DNA of 64,000 bases, taken from Bathymodiolus japonicus methanotrophic gill symbiont (GTDB taxonomy: Bacteria > Pseudomonadota > Gammaproteobacteria > Methylococcales > Methylomonadaceae). The position numbers were made by a program, and so were the translations under genes. The notes beneath the pieces are model-generated. The model was not told the origin of the DNA. It searched no databases and was given only the letters and a program-made list of their open reading frames with translations. Shown in pieces: positions 32,921 to 45,059 of this stretch (its first letter is position 1; each line of letters starts with the position of its first letter). The stretch lies in assembly GCF_019721995.1 (NCBI RefSeq), contig NZ_BLYC01000017.1, forward strand, positions 1-64,000. The letters run 5' to 3'.

Positions 32921-33124
32921 CTGAAGTTTCCCAATAATTATTTATGGTAAAATTGAAACTATGCTACAACTATATGAAAAAAACAGCCTTTTCATTCGTT
33001 TCAAATGCTATTGCCTAAGGGGAATTAAGTAGGGGTTTGCTATAAACATGGCAAAACCACCTAAAATAAACCTCGATACACCAGCATTGTGTATTTCAGC
33101 TACTCAATAATTGGGAAACTTCAG
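32921..33124. mobile_element. MITE M1 copy c (204 bp)
   Basis: Ends CTGAAGTTTCCCAAT and complement, flanked by ATTAGAAA and ATTAGAAT, an 8-bp duplication with one change. Orientation is opposite to copies b, d, e and f. Confidence 0.85.
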
Positions 33125-33134
33125 ATTAGAATTA

Positions 33135-33203
33135 GGGAGCTGGAAATAAATAATTGTCCAATATTGGGTAGTATTTTTGGATTATTATTTATTTCCATCT
33201 CCC
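33135..33203. repeat. Long inverted repeat before mutS
   Basis: GGGAGCTGGAAATAAATAAT and its complement with one mismatch (20-bp arms) enclose a ~29-base loop. One arm plus part of the loop recurs at 27506-27540. It may be a small palindromic mobile repeat. The remaining sequence to mutS (33204-33420) shows no gene. Confidence 0.6.
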
Positions 33204-33420
33204 TTATCGTTCGCCATTTTTAAATTTTTTTATCAAGTGAATATAGTCTCGTTTTACAGGCTAGTGAATCGGGGCTGGTTTTTCATGGGGATATGTAATC
33301 GGCATAACCTTTTCCGACAACCACCTTATTTGTGAGATGCCATGAGTTTTTATGAAGCGTAATGAGGATACGTGGTGGAAGAGCTAAAAGTCTGTAAAAC
33401 CTATATACAATGAGTCCTAG

Positions 33421-35997
33421 ATGGTTGTTAAGGAAATGAATTCAAGTGGTACAAAACAGGTGCATACACCGATGATGCAGCAATTTTTACGCATCAAGGC
33501 TGATTATCAAGACATATTGCTGTTTTATCGGATGGGGGATTTTTATGAGCTATTTTTTGATGATGCGAAAAAGGCAGCTGAGCTTTTAAGTATTACTCTG
33601 ACAGCTCGTGGTCATTCGGCAGGTGAACCTATTCCTATGTGTGGTTTACCGTATCATGCGGCGGAAGGTTATATTGCTAAACTGATGAAAATAGGGGAGT
33701 CAGTTGCGATTTGTGAGCAAATAGGCGATCCAGCAACCTCAAAGGGGCCCGTTGAGCGTCAGGTTGTACGTGTCGTGACTCCTGGCACCGTAACCGAAGA
33801 GGCCTTACTGGAAGAGCGTCAGGATAATTTACTGGTCGCTATTTATTATGCACAGGTTTATGGCATTGCTAGTCTGGATGTAAGCAGTGGTCGATTTGTC
33901 TTGCAGCAGCTTAATTCAGTCGATGAATTACTGAGTGAAATTGAGCGGCTCAATCCTGCGGAGCTTTTATTTAGTGAAGACTGGAGTTTGCTTGCGTCAC
34001 TAAAAGAACGCAAGGGTTTAACGCGACGTGCACCCTGGCATTTTGAGGAAGTTAGTGCCAGAAAATTAATCCTCAAGCAATTTAACACGCATGATCTTAA
34101 AGGTTTTGGTTGTGAGCATTTAACAGCAGCTATTTCGGCGGCAGGTGGGCTATTGCAATATATCAAAGACACCCAGCAAAGCACCTTACCGCATATACAA
34201 GGGGTTAGTGTCGAGAGCAGTGATGATAGTATTTTACTGGATGCCTCTAGTCGACGGAATTTAGAACTGGATTATCATCCTTCCGGGAAGTTGAATTTTA
34301 CGCTTTTGGGGGGCCTGGATAAGACGGCCACTGCAATGGGAAGTCGTTGCCTACGCCGCTGGCTGAATCGTCCCTTGCGTGATCAGGCACTGTTAAATAG
34401 CCGATATGATTGTATTGATGCACTATTAAATAATAATCTGTATGCGGATGTGCGAGAAAGTATGCGCTCGGTCGGGGATATAGAGCGAATTAGTTCACGA
34501 GTTGCATTAAAGTCAGCTCGCCCGCGTGACTTACTGGTGTTACGTGATACGTTTGCAATTTTACCTGCGCTACAGGCACAGATAACCGGGACCGGTTGTT
34601 TGGGAATTGAACAATTATCGGGAAAAATTGGCGATCAGCCTGATTTTTTAGCCTTATTGCAACGAGCTATAATTGATAATCCACCGGTATTAATTCGTGA
34701 TGGTGGCGTGATTGCCGCTGGTTATAATCAGCAGCTAGATGAATTACGTGACCTCAGCCAAAATGCCAATCAGTACCTGATTGATATGGAAAACCGTGAA
34801 AAGGAAAGTACGGGTATCGCCACTTTAAGAATTAAATATAATCGGGTGCACGGCTATTATATCGAGATTCCGCGTTCACAATCCGACGATGTGCCCGATA
34901 CTTATACTCGCAAGCAGACGCTTAAAAATGCGGAGCGTTTTTTTACTAATGAATTAAAAGACTTTGAGGATACCGTGCTCAATGCTCGGGAGCAAGCTTT
35001 AGCTTGTGAAAAAAAGCTTTATGATGAATTGCTGGATGCGATTTTGACTATTTTAATTCCTATTCAAACCTGTGCCCTAGCTTTGGCCGAACTGGATGTG
35101 CTGGCGAACTTCGCCGAGCGTAGTATTAGTTTAAATTTATCACGCCCGGTGTTACAGGAGCAGCGTGGAATTAATATAGCTGGGGGGCGGCATCTGGTCG
35201 TTGAACAGGTATCCGATATTCCCTTTGTTGCCAATGATCTGGACTTTAGTGACATACGGCAAATGCTCATTATAACCGGACCCAATATGGGCGGTAAATC
35301 TACCTATATGCGTCAGACCGCTTTGATCGTGCTAATTGCGCATATAGGCTGTTTTGCTCCGGCGAACAGTGTGCAATGTGGGCCGATTGATAAAATATTT
35401 ACCCGGATCGGAGCTTCGGATGACTTGACCAGTGGCCGATCGACGTTTATGGTGGAGATGTCTGAAACAGCTAATATTTTGCATAATGCTACAGAAAATA
35501 GCTTGATTTTGATGGATGAAATAGGCCGTGGTACAAGCACCTTTGATGGCTTGTCGCTAGCCTGGGCTTGTGCTGATTATTTGGCTAAAGAGATACATGC
35601 TTTCACCTTGTTCGCGACTCACTACTTCGAATTAACCAGTCTGCCAGAAGAGCAAAGTACGATTCATAATGTGCATCTGGATGCCATAGAACATGGCGAT
35701 AAAATTGTTTTTTTACATGCGCTAAAAGAAGGTGCGGCAAGTCAGAGTTACGGTTTGCAGGTGGCATCCCTGGCAGGTATACCAAGTTCTGTGATTGAGC
35801 AGGCGCGGCACAAATTAAGGCATTTAGAGGATAGCGCTTATAAGGAACAGCAGGCTGAAATTGGCAATAATCAGTTAGACTTATTTGCGATTAATGAGCC
35901 CCATCCGGCAGTAGAATTAATTGAACAGCTATCTCCGGATGAGTTAAGCCCGCGCGAGGCACTGGATTTTCTTTATACATTAAAGCAAACCCTGTAG
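33421..35997 (+). CDS. mutS: MutS, mismatch recognition ATPase
   Basis: An 858-aa protein. The mismatch-binding motif [15 protein letters not shown] (Phe-X-Glu) is at about residues 41-55. The lever and clamp domains follow, then Walker [14 protein letters not shown], Walker [16 protein letters not shown] and the helix-turn-helix dimerisation end. It starts the repair of replication errors with MutL. An intact mutS implies that the many frameshifts nearby are not explained by loss of this gene. The alternative start at codon 6 (MNSSG) is equally possible. Confidence 0.96.
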   Translation: MVVKEMNSSGTKQVHTPMMQQFLRIKADYQDILLFYRMGDFYELFFDDAKKAAELLSITLTARGHSAGEPIPMCGLPYHAAEGYIAKLMKIGESVAICEQIGDPATSKGPVERQVVRVVTPGTVTEEALLEERQDNLLVAIYYAQVYGIASLDVSSGRFVLQQLNSVDELLSEIERLNPAELLFSEDWSLLASLKERKGLTRRAPWHFEEVSARKLILKQFNTHDLKGFGCEHLTAAISAAGGLLQYIKDTQQSTLPHIQGVSVESSDDSILLDASSRRNLELDYHPSGKLNFTLLGGLDKTATAMGSRCLRRWLNRPLRDQALLNSRYDCIDALLNNNLYADVRESMRSVGDIERISSRVALKSARPRDLLVLRDTFAILPALQAQITGTGCLGIEQLSGKIGDQPDFLALLQRAIIDNPPVLIRDGGVIAAGYNQQLDELRDLSQNANQYLIDMENREKESTGIATLRIKYNRVHGYYIEIPRSQSDDVPDTYTRKQTLKNAERFFTNELKDFEDTVLNAREQALACEKKLYDELLDAILTILIPIQTCALALAELDVLANFAERSISLNLSRPVLQEQRGINIAGGRHLVVEQVSDIPFVANDLDFSDIRQMLIITGPNMGGKSTYMRQTALIVLIAHIGCFAPANSVQCGPIDKIFTRIGASDDLTSGRSTFMVEMSETANILHNATENSLILMDEIGRGTSTFDGLSLAWACADYLAKEIHAFTLFATHYFELTSLPEEQSTIHNVHLDAIEHGDKIVFLHALKEGAASQSYGLQVASLAGIPSSVIEQARHKLRHLEDSAYKEQQAEIGNNQLDLFAINEPHPAVELIEQLSPDELSPREALDFLYTLKQTL

Positions 35998-36047
35998 GGC
36001 GGACTATAGTCTGCTACTTGTATAAAAGATAGAGAGGGTAGGGAATT

Positions 36048-36069
36048 AGCGGACTGAAGTCCGCTCTAC
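36048..36069. repeat. REP-like hairpin between mutS and cvfB
   Basis: AGCGGACT/AGTCCGCT palindrome followed by CTAC. Related words GGCGGACTATAGTC (36000) and CACTGAAGTCCGCTTTAC (~55530) occur in the window. Between two convergent genes it may also terminate transcription. Confidence 0.5.
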
Positions 36070-36073
36070 GACC

Positions 36074-36904
36074 CTATTCATTCAATGATATACTGGTTTT
36101 GCTTAAAGTGATTCGGCGCTGTTTATAGAGCGTACCTATCGCATGTTTAAATACTTTTTTACTAACTCCAAATGCCGCATTAATGGCTTCAGGAGAACTC
36201 TTATCAGATAGCTCTAAAAAGCCATCATTGTCTTTAAGGCGCTGAATAATCAGTTCTGTAACAGGTGCTACATGGGTATGGCCAGTCTTGTTAAGGCTTA
36301 AATCAATCTTTTTATCTTCGCGGATTTTTTTAATATAGCCGGTTAGCTTTTGTCCTTCTCTTAGTGGTTGAAAAACTTCATTGTGATACAAAGCGCCCCA
36401 GAAGTTATCATCCACTACGGCTTTAAAACCTAAATCAGTTTTACCGGAAATAATCAACTCAACCTCATCACCCTCTTGTAGATAGTGTGCTTCATCTGAA
36501 ATATAGTGATTGAGATAGGTAGATGCCGCGATACGGTTTTGATCGTCAAGATAGACTTTCACTAAACAATAACGATTTTCTTCTAGCTCATAATCTTGCT
36601 CGGAAAAAGGGACTAATAGATCTTTGCCCAGTCCCCAGTCTAGAAATGCACCTGCTCGGCCTATAGATATTACCTTTAGCCAGGCTACGCCATCCATTGC
36701 TACATAAGGTTTTTTCTGGGTTGCCAGTAGTTCACCATCTGCTCCGGTATAAATAAAAACAGTGAGTAGCTCGCCTGTCTTTGCTTGTTTTGGGTTTTTT
36801 TTATCAGTTAACAGAATATCTCCATGGCTACCACCATCAAGGTACAACTGCATGCCAGTGTCTTTTGTTATGTTTAAAGTGTTGAACTGACCAATTTTAA
36901 TCAT
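36074..36904 (-). CDS. CvfB-like S1-domain RNA-binding protein
   Basis: 276 aa from the start MIKIGQFNTLNITKDTG, which is the usual beginning of the family; an in-frame ATG nine codons earlier is also open. It has S1-like beta-barrel segments (AGAFLDWGLGKDLLVPFSEQ, LTGYIKKIREDKKIDLSLNK) and a C-terminal winged helix (FLELSDKSSPEAINAAFGVS). In Staphylococcus CvfB affects virulence gene expression; in proteobacteria the role is undefined. Confidence 0.85.
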   Translation of the reverse strand: MIKIGQFNTLNITKDTGMQLYLDGGSHGDILLTDKKNPKQAKTGELLTVFIYTGADGELLATQKKPYVAMDGVAWLKVISIGRAGAFLDWGLGKDLLVPFSEQDYELEENRYCLVKVYLDDQNRIAASTYLNHYISDEAHYLQEGDEVELIISGKTDLGFKAVVDDNFWGALYHNEVFQPLREGQKLTGYIKKIREDKKIDLSLNKTGHTHVAPVTELIIQRLKDNDGFLELSDKSSPEAINAAFGVSKKVFKHAIGTLYKQRRITLSKTSISLNE

Positions 36905-37390
36905 AGTCTGTAATGTATTTATTCGTTTCAATTGAGGAGTGCAAGTGTTTTAGCTGTAGCTGATGCTAGTGAAGTAGTTAATTTTGTATAAATGGCATCA
37001 GTGTTCCCCTATCAATTGAGGCCGTGAAACTAACCTCGCCACAAGAGAGCTCATAAAGTACTGTAAAGACATTCCTGTTATTATTGCGTTTTGAACTGCC
37101 CGAATGGTATACGAGCTGATACGAGATATTCTTGCCTGGAAAAATAATGGATTCACAAAACGATCTCGTTTTTGGGCCTGTTGCTGCCTTATCTCCAGAG
37201 CCTCGCTATATTTTTTATCCGATGGATGAATCAATTCTGGCTGTTGTGTTTTTGAAATCTCTTCAAACACGCGCATTAAATTATAGCTCATTGCAGTCAG
37301 GCGCATTTGATTTTTAAGTGAGCGGGTATTGGAAGACCAAGCTTTAGTTTCCTTGAAATTACTTTTAGTGTTATTGAATGTCTTTTCAAT

Positions 37391-37670
37391 CGCTGAAAAT
37401 CATGGAAACGGAGCTTAGCGAAGTGGTGATTTTTAGTCCCTGATAGGCGACAGGGCAATTCGCTGATTCGACGTGTGCTAGCAGCACGCGAGAGGAGCAA
37501 GAATTGCATTCCGAATAGCCGCCCAGCCAGTGAGGTAGTAATGACGAAGCGGCTTTTGTGCGTAGTCGTTGCGGACACAGGGCGTTCAGGGCATCTCCCA
37601 TCCGCTGCGTAGGTGAACGAATTATGGCGACAGGAGTCCCGGAATTTCGTGAGGTAGCATGGCGCGCCTG
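37391..37670 (+). repeat. CGCTG element type A (copy A2, 280 bp) replacing IS4 interior
   Basis: The left flank (TCTTTTCAAT) and right flank (CAACTCTGGGC) are ~800 bp apart in intact IS4 copies, so internal IS sequence is lost between them. The simplest route is recombination between two type A copies inserted at these two points. The element itself is full length. Confidence 0.9.
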
Positions 37671-38050
37671 CAACTCTGGGCATGAACGAGCCCACAAAGG
37701 ATGACGCTCTGCTAACAGGGCACGTTCCATACTTTCATTGCAGTGTTGGTGAATATGTTCAGAGAGTGGTATGTCTTTAAGCATGGGTGATATCCGTTTA
37801 TGAAGTGATTAAAACGGAAATTTTTAGAAAAATTTTTTCGGCAAATGCAATCTTTATTTGAAATTATTTGTTGTTTTTTTACGGTGCCTACAGAGTGTCT
37901 ATTTGCTGTTATAAGTAATTAAAATCAAAAAGATGGAAATATTCGAGTGGTGCTACCTTCAGGTAGGTTATAGGCTGCTTTGTTTAGGTACTTCTTCTTT
38001 CAATGGGAACACTATAATGATCCCCAAAAACTAGACCAGCATTTAAGATA

Positions 38051-38254
38051 CTGAAGTTTCCCAATTATTGAGTAGCTGAAATACACAATGCTGGTGTATC
38101 GAGGTTTATTTTAGGTGGTTTTGCCATGTTTATAGCAAACCCCTACTTAATTCCCCTTAGGCAATAGCATTTGAACCGAATGAAAAGACTATTTTTTTCA
38201 TATAGTTGTAGCATAGTTTCAATTTTACCATAAATAATTATTGGGAAACTTCAG
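38051..38254. mobile_element. MITE M1 copy d (204 bp)
   Basis: Ends CTGAAGTTTCCCAAT and complement with a perfect 8-bp duplication TTAAGATA on both sides. It sits in the 5' leader of the IS3 element and would separate orfA from any promoter at the IS end. Confidence 0.88.
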
Positions 38255-38293
38255 TTAAGATAGAATCTTGCCCTCAAAACTGAGGATTAAGAA

Positions 38294-38570
38294 ATGACCA
38301 TAAATCGGAAGAAGCATAGTACGCAAACCAAAGTAAAAGTGGTATTAGACGTACTAAAAGGGGGAAAAGACAAGAGCTGAAATTACCGCGAAATATGGTA
38401 TTCATGCAACACAAATCAACAATTGGAAAAAAGCTGTATTAGAGGTTATTCCTGAAGCATTCTCGACTAAAAGGAAACAACAGGATAATGACCAGCAGGC
38501 TTTAGTTGACGATCTGTACAAGCAGATAGGGCAACTGAAAGTAGAGAATGATTTTCTAAAAAAAATCTAT
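38294..38570 (+). pseudogene. IS3-family orfA, frameshifted
   Basis: ATG 38294 begins MTINRKKHSTQTKVKVVLDV; after GGK the frame shifts and continues AEITAKYGIHATQINNWKKA, the helix-turn-helix of IS3 OrfA, then a leucine-zipper end (DDLYKQIGQLKVENDFLKK). One extra or missing base in a G/A run near 38370 breaks the frame. Confidence 0.75.
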
Positions 38571-38833
38571 GACTCTTCCACTTGCGACTCGAAAAATGTG
38601 GATAGAGCCAGGTCATTCAGAGTTAAGTATCAGAAAGCAGTGTTGCTTGTTGAGCATCAACAGGTCAAGTTTATATTACCGACCCGTTGGCATAGATGAC
38701 TATACCCTGATGCTGATGCATGAATTGGATAAACAATATACCGAAACACCCTTTTACGGTGTCTTGAAAATGACGGAGCATTTGAGATCTCAAGGGCACC
38801 ATGTCAATCCGAAGCGAGTGAGACGGTTACTAA

Positions 38834-39152
38834 CCCATCTTCGTCACTATTGATGATGTAGTTGTTATAAATCAATTGGTTGAAATTTTAAAAAGTAGCC
38901 AGTTGGCACTACAGATTTTGTGTTTTTGTATAAAACGTTGGATTTTTTAGAGTATTTTTGTCGCATGTAAATTACACTCAAATAATGATGATTTTTTTGA
39001 CAAAAGTCAATGAATTTATCGACAAAAATAATATAAATGGCACTACAAAACTTTCAAAAAAAACACCATTGATTTTAAAGAGAATTTTTCGACAAAAAAT
39101 CGCTTAAACCGATGAATCAATGGCTTAGAAAGATGAAAGTGACGAAGATGGG
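38834..39152. mobile_element. MITE M2 (319 bp) inside IS3 orfB
   Basis: The 15-bp perfect terminal inverted repeats CCCATCTTCGTCACT are flanked by the 4-bp duplication CTAA (38830-38833, 39153-39156). The interior is AT-rich, non-coding, with repeated words GGCACTACA and GACAAAAA. No relative is present in the window. Confidence 0.82.
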
Positions 39153-39163
39153 CTAAGGCAGAT

Positions 39164-39443
39164 CAGGCGCGCCATGCTACCTCACGAAATTCCGGGACTC
39201 CTGTCGCCATAATTCGTTCACCTACGCAGCGGATGGGAGATGCCCTGAACGCCCTGCGTCCGCAACGACTACGCACAAAAGCCGCTTCGTCATTACTACC
39301 TCACTGGCTGGACGGCTATTCGGAATGCAATTCTTGCTCCTCTCGCGTGCTGCTAGCACACGTCGAATCAGCGAATTGCCCTGTCGCCTATCAGGGACTA
39401 AAAATCACCACTTCGCTAAGCTACGTTTCCATGATTTTCAGCG
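39164..39443 (-). repeat. CGCTG element type A (copy A3, 280 bp) inside IS3 orfB
   Basis: The only copy in reverse orientation in the window, and the only one inside a forward-strand gene, so it is still antisense to its host. Removing 280 bp joins AGGCAGAT to GGGGCTGG and restores RRLLRQMGLEAVYPKP exactly, with no duplication. It lies 11 bp from MITE M2. Confidence 0.93.
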
Positions 39444-40383
39444 GGGGCTGGAAGCGGTATATCCAAAGCCAAGACTAAGTCAGGGCAACTCAGAGCATAA
39501 GATCTATCCTTATTTACTGAGAAACCTGCAGATCGAGCGATGCAATCAGGTCTGGAGTACGGATATTACCTACATCCGCATGAAGCATGGTTTTGTCTAT
39601 CTGATGGCCATTATTGACTGGCATAGCCAATATGTACTTAATTGGGCGTTAAGTACGACAATGGACGCAGACTTTTGCATAGCAGCCCTTAATGAAACAC
39701 TAAGTTCATCACAGTGTGAAATCTTTAATACGGACCAGGGAAGTCAATTCACAACGAATCGATTTACAGGGTCCTTATTGGAGAAATGAATCCGTGTTAG
39801 CATGGATGGCAGAGGCCGCGCATTGGATAATATTTTTGTTGAACGATTGTGGCGATCAGTCAAGTATGAAAAGGTCTATCTGAATGACTTTCAGGCAGTG
39901 AATGAAGCATATTTAGGGCTGAAAGACTATTTTGAATTTTACAATCACAGGCGAATTCATCAGTCCTTGGACTATCGAACACCAGCGGAGGTTTATTATA
40001 AAAAAACGGTCTATACGTGAGAGTCCCTGCAGGCGGACTCCATGTGGACAAAGCGTGAACTTCCTACGGAACGTGTGGATAAGCTGATGGAAAACGATAA
40101 AGCCGTTTCCCACGAACTTACCCACACTAATTCACCCTTTGACCACATTTCACCGCAGTCGGCAAAGAGTAGTATCAAAACGCCTGCGGCGCAATAATAA
40201 CAAATTATTAATATAAAAAGGGAAGGGCTATCTTAACTATTTAATAAATTGGTCTGGACAATGGGGAGTATTATACACTGATGATAAATGGATAAATAAA
40301 TCCACTTGTAATGCTTGATTCGCCACCAAAAAACATCCTTTTATTCTAAGGAAAAAAGCTAAAGCTTTTTTCTCCTGACGAGC

Positions 40384-42276
<1,893 letters not shown>

Positions 42277-42352
42277 CTAGTTAATTACTCGGGTGTTTTT
42301 CATATATAATGCTTAGTCGAATGTATCCTATCATTAAATTATTTTTATCGAC

Positions 42353-42586
42353 ATGCCTAGAAAGAAAAGTGCCACCTTATTTGAAGATTCTCTTAAAGGA
42401 CTGGAGGAGATTGTCGAGCAATTAGAACAGGGTGATATTTCTCTGGAAGAGTCATTAAAGTCATTTGAGAAGGGTGTGAATTTAACGCGCATTTGCCAGA
42501 AAGCCCTGCAAGAGGCCGAACAAAAAGTGCAAATACTATTAGAAAAAAACGGTCAGCAAGCTTTGGAGTCATTTAACGATGAGTAA
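42353..42586 (+). CDS. xseB: Exodeoxyribonuclease VII small subunit
   Basis: 77 aa with the family core [20 protein letters not shown], then [12 protein letters not shown]. It pairs with XseA. It overlaps ispA by 8 bp, the common gammaproteobacterial arrangement. Confidence 0.94.
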   Translation: MPRKKSATLFEDSLKGLEEIVEQLEQGDISLEESLKSFEKGVNLTRICQKALQEAEQKVQILLEKNGQQALESFNDE

Positions 42587-43475
42587 CGCCCTAAAAGATT
42601 ATTTAGTCACCAGCCAGCAACGTGTAGAAAAGGCGCTGGAATTACGCTTGCCAACCAGTACAATTTTACCCCAAAGGCTCCATGATGCCATGCGTTATAG
42701 TACACTCGATGGTGGCAAACGCATGCGCCCGATGTTAACCTATAGTGCAGGTATGGCACTGGGTATTGCACCGGAAGTTTTAGACGGGCCAGCCTGTGCA
42801 ATAGAAATGATTCATGTCTATTCTCTTATTCATGATGATCTGCCTGCGATGGATGATGATGACTTGCGTCGTGGCAAAGCAACTTCACATGTGGCTTATG
42901 ATGAAGCAACCGCTATTTTAGCCGGAGATGCCTTACAAACTCTGGCATTCCAGATTCTGGCGCAGGATAGCAGCATCAATGCCAGCGCGGAAACACGAAT
43001 TAAAATGATTACTGCACTGGCAAAAGCAAGCGGTTCACAAGGTATGGTTGGCGGGCAGGCAATTGATCTTGAATCGGTAGGCAAAAAGCTGACGTTGCCG
43101 GAACTGGAAGATATGCATATTCATAAAACAGGCGCCTTAATCCGGCTTGCTGTGCAGCTTGCGACTTTATCCAGGCCTGATTTAGATCCTGCTATTGCAA
43201 GCAAACTGGATCACTATGCGAAATGTATCGGCCTGTCATTTCAGGTAAAAGACGATATTCTCGATGAAGAAAGTGATACTGCTACTTTGGGTAAAACACA
43301 GGGTAAAGATCAGGATAATGATAAGCCTACTTATCCGGCTTTACTGGGTTTGGCCGGAGCAAAGCAAAAAGCACAGGATTTACATGATCAAGCGGTTGAA
43401 AGTCTCTCAGGATTCGGGGTAGAAGCGGATTTGTTACGTGATTTATCTTTGTATATAATCCAGCGAGATCATTAA
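42579..43475 (+). CDS. ispA: Farnesyl diphosphate synthase
   Basis: 298 aa with the two aspartate-rich motifs of trans-prenyltransferases, [14 protein letters not shown] (first) and [12 protein letters not shown] (second), and the GGKRMRP substrate motif. It makes C15 diphosphate for quinones and undecaprenol. The usual third gene of the cluster, dxs, does not follow; a DUF1289-like gene comes next instead. Confidence 0.95.
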   Translation: MSNALKDYLVTSQQRVEKALELRLPTSTILPQRLHDAMRYSTLDGGKRMRPMLTYSAGMALGIAPEVLDGPACAIEMIHVYSLIHDDLPAMDDDDLRRGKATSHVAYDEATAILAGDALQTLAFQILAQDSSINASAETRIKMITALAKASGSQGMVGGQAIDLESVGKKLTLPELEDMHIHKTGALIRLAVQLATLSRPDLDPAIASKLDHYAKCIGLSFQVKDDILDEESDTATLGKTQGKDQDNDKPTYPALLGLAGAKQKAQDLHDQAVESLSGFGVEADLLRDLSLYIIQRDH

Positions 43476-43620
43476 TCTAAGCAGCAATTGTTGCGGCAGA
43501 TATTGTATTAAAATCTTTACGGGTGAAATTTTATAAAGCCGGGAATGGGTGAATCTGATATTAAAATAGAGTATAGTATTCATGTTGTTAAAAGGTGAAT
43601 ATTGTACAGGACGGTGAGAA

Positions 43621-43836
43621 ATGAAATTTATTCCATGTAAAAGAAGTGCATTTTGTACAGAAACAGGTACTCATTGTGAAGGGTGTGGACGCTCTCATGT
43701 AGAAATTGCGGAAACCCAAAAACTGGTAAACAGTCTGGTTGAGTTTGTGCAAAAACAGGATTATGACAATCCCGAAGACTTTGCCCAGTTTATTAGTGCA
43801 TCTTTGGTAAAAAAATGCATGAAACTTGGTGTCTGA
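43621..43836 (+). CDS. DUF1289-like small cysteine protein
   Basis: 71 aa. CKRSAFCTETGTHCEGCGRS holds four cysteines in the spacing of DUF1289 proteins, which probably bind a metal; the C-terminal half is helical. The start follows GGACGGTGAGAA, a fair ribosome binding site. Function unknown. Confidence 0.65.
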   Translation: MKFIPCKRSAFCTETGTHCEGCGRSHVEIAETQKLVNSLVEFVQKQDYDNPEDFAQFISASLVKKCMKLGV

Positions 43837-43897
43837 TAAAGCGCCAGACGAGCTGGATAAAAAACGCACTATTTACAAAACGAATTGTTTTAGATAA

Positions 43898-44100
43898 CTG
43901 AAGTTTCCCAATTATTGAGTAGCTGAAATACACAATGCTGGTGTATCGAGGTTTATTTTAGGTGGTTTTGCCATGTTTATAGCAAACCCCTACTTAATTC
44001 CCCTTAGGCAATAGCATTTGAAACGAATGAAAAGACTATTTTTTCATATAGTTGTAGCATAGTTTCAATTTTACCATAAATAATTATTGGGAAACTTCAG
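43898..44100. mobile_element. MITE M1 copy e (203 bp)
   Basis: Ends CTGAAGTTTCCCAAT and complement with a perfect 8-bp duplication TTAGATAA. It lies 82 bp upstream of dhaL, where it could alter or supply a promoter. Confidence 0.88.
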
Positions 44101-44182
44101 TTAGATAATATTTTATGGCTAAAGTCCTCAGAAAGTACCATGAGGATGAGCTACATTTATAATATAAAGAGGATAAAAGATA

Positions 44183-44815
44183 ATGCAAGTAACTTCAGAT
44201 ATGTTAGCTGAGTTTATTAAAGCCGCGAGTGATACTATTGCAGAGCATGAAGCAGAAGTAACCGAACTGGATAAAACTCTGGGTGACGGTGATCATGTTA
44301 TTAATATTCGTCGTGGACTGGGTTTTCTAGTTGAGCAAAGTGATGAAATAAGCAAGCTAGACTGGGCTGATGCATGGAAGAAAATGGGTATGACCTGCAT
44401 GAGTAAAATCGGCGGTGCTTCAGGCTCTTTAATAGGTACTTTTTTTGTTGCCATGGGTAAAGAGGCGGCTGGGAAAACTGTTGATCCTGTTGTTTTTGCT
44501 CAGGCCTTTAACGCGGCAGTAGAAGCGATGAAAGCGCGCGGCAAATCAGATGCTGGTGAAAAAACCATGTTAGACACATTGATTCCGGTCGCTAACTATT
44601 TCAATGAAAACTGTGGCAAGCTTGAATATCCGGCTTTATTAGCAGGGCTTAAAGAAACTGCGATCAAAGGCAAGGCTTCTACTAAAGAGATGCAGGCTAC
44701 AAGAGGCCGCTCTTCATTTTTAGGTGAGCGTAGTATTGGACATATTGATGCCGGTGCAAGAAGTACTCAGTTGATGATTTGTGCGATTGCAGAAGCGATA
44801 GAAGCTAAACTATAA
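44183..44815 (+). CDS. dhaL: Dihydroxyacetone kinase subunit DhaL
   Basis: 210 aa. The N-terminal ELDKTLGDGDHVINIRRG binds Mg-nucleotide through its aspartates. GGASGSLIGTFF and SSFLGERSIGHIDAGARS are the family's other conserved stretches. DhaL carries ADP/ATP and phosphorylates dihydroxyacetone bound to DhaK. Its partner dhaK lies 9.6 kb away on the other strand; no DhaM or PTS partner is visible, so whether it uses ATP or a phosphoprotein cannot be said. Confidence 0.9.
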   Translation: MQVTSDMLAEFIKAASDTIAEHEAEVTELDKTLGDGDHVINIRRGLGFLVEQSDEISKLDWADAWKKMGMTCMSKIGGASGSLIGTFFVAMGKEAAGKTVDPVVFAQAFNAAVEAMKARGKSDAGEKTMLDTLIPVANYFNENCGKLEYPALLAGLKETAIKGKASTKEMQATRGRSSFLGERSIGHIDAGARSTQLMICAIAEAIEAKL

Positions 44816-44858
44816 GTTAAAGAATAACTTTAAAAGTTTTCTGAAATTGTTGTAAAAA

Positions 44859-44881
44859 GGTGGGCATTGCCCGCCTTTTTT
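44859..44881 (+). terminator. dhaL terminator
   Basis: GGTGGGC/GCCCGCC stem with loop ATT and a T6 tract, 43 bp after the dhaL stop. Confidence 0.85.
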
Positions 44882-44940
44882 GTTTGTACGAGCTTGATAA
44901 CTTTCCTGGCCTCGCTGAAACCAACCAAGACACAAGAAAA

Positions 44941-45057
44941 ATGAAAACTATCCATAATATATTTATATTTTTAATGTTTTTGGGTTTGTTCTTTATCCTG
45001 GCTTCAACCTTTTTTGTGTCTAAAGGGGGGGGCTTTTTGAGCAATGGGAGTGGGTGA
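44941..45057 (+). CDS. Possible 38-aa single-membrane-span peptide
   Basis: MKTIHNIFIFLMFLGLFFIL, then ASTFFVSKGGG and SNGSG, starting at an ATG after GACACAAGAAAA; no strong ribosome binding site. It is followed 2 bp later by another hydrophobic start. It may be the first gene of a small membrane cluster broken by M1 copy f. Tentative. Confidence 0.35.
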   Translation: MKTIHNIFIFLMFLGLFFILASTFFVSKGGGFLSNGSG

Positions 45058-45059
45058 TT

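Larger units (their letters stand above)
38569..40020 (+). pseudogene. IS3-family orfB (rve integrase core), interrupted
   Basis: Removing M2 (with one CTAA) and A3 joins ...KRVRRLLRQM to GLEAVYPKPRLSQ, the standard IS3 reading. The integrase core has VWSTDITYIRMKHGF (first Asp), FNTDQGSQFT (second Asp) and NIFVERLWRSVKYE (Glu). A stop after TGSLLEK at ~39787 adds a point lesion. Apart from the inserts the protein is well conserved, so the damage is recent. Confidence 0.85.
38014..40275 (+). mobile_element. IS3-family insertion sequence with three inserts
   Basis: Ends ATAATGATCCCC and GGGGAGTATTAT, flanked by CACT at 38010-38013 and 40276-40279 (4-bp duplication). It lies inside the right end of IS4-d. 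It carries M1 copy d near its left end, then MITE M2 and element A3 side by side within orfB. Confidence 0.85.
36996..40283 (-). mobile_element. IS4-family element copy IS4-d, carrying nested insertions
   Basis: The outer ends CATCAGTGTTCCC at 36996 and CACTGATG ending 40283 are flanked by the 8-bp duplication ATAAATGG at 36988-36995 and 40284-40291, which proves that the whole 3.3 kb is one IS4 copy filled by others. About 800 bp of its interior is missing and replaced by element A2, and an IS3-family element sits four bases before its right end. Only ~130 C-terminal and ~35 N-terminal transposase codons remain. Confidence 0.88.

Noticed and set aside
39164-39443. CGCTG elements as group I or group II introns in the interrupted genes
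   Set aside because: Insertion is scarless and inside coding regions, which invited this idea. But wobble pairs place the folded RNA on the antisense strand, the exon ends share no conserved base, and I see neither the group I P7 pair nor a group II domain V or GUGYG start. Several host genes carry other lesions as well.
44941-45057. Toxic peptide of a type I toxin-antitoxin system
   Set aside because: The size and single membrane span fit, but I see no antisense RNA promoter or repeated copies, and the neighbouring coiled-coil pseudogene suggests an ordinary small membrane cluster.
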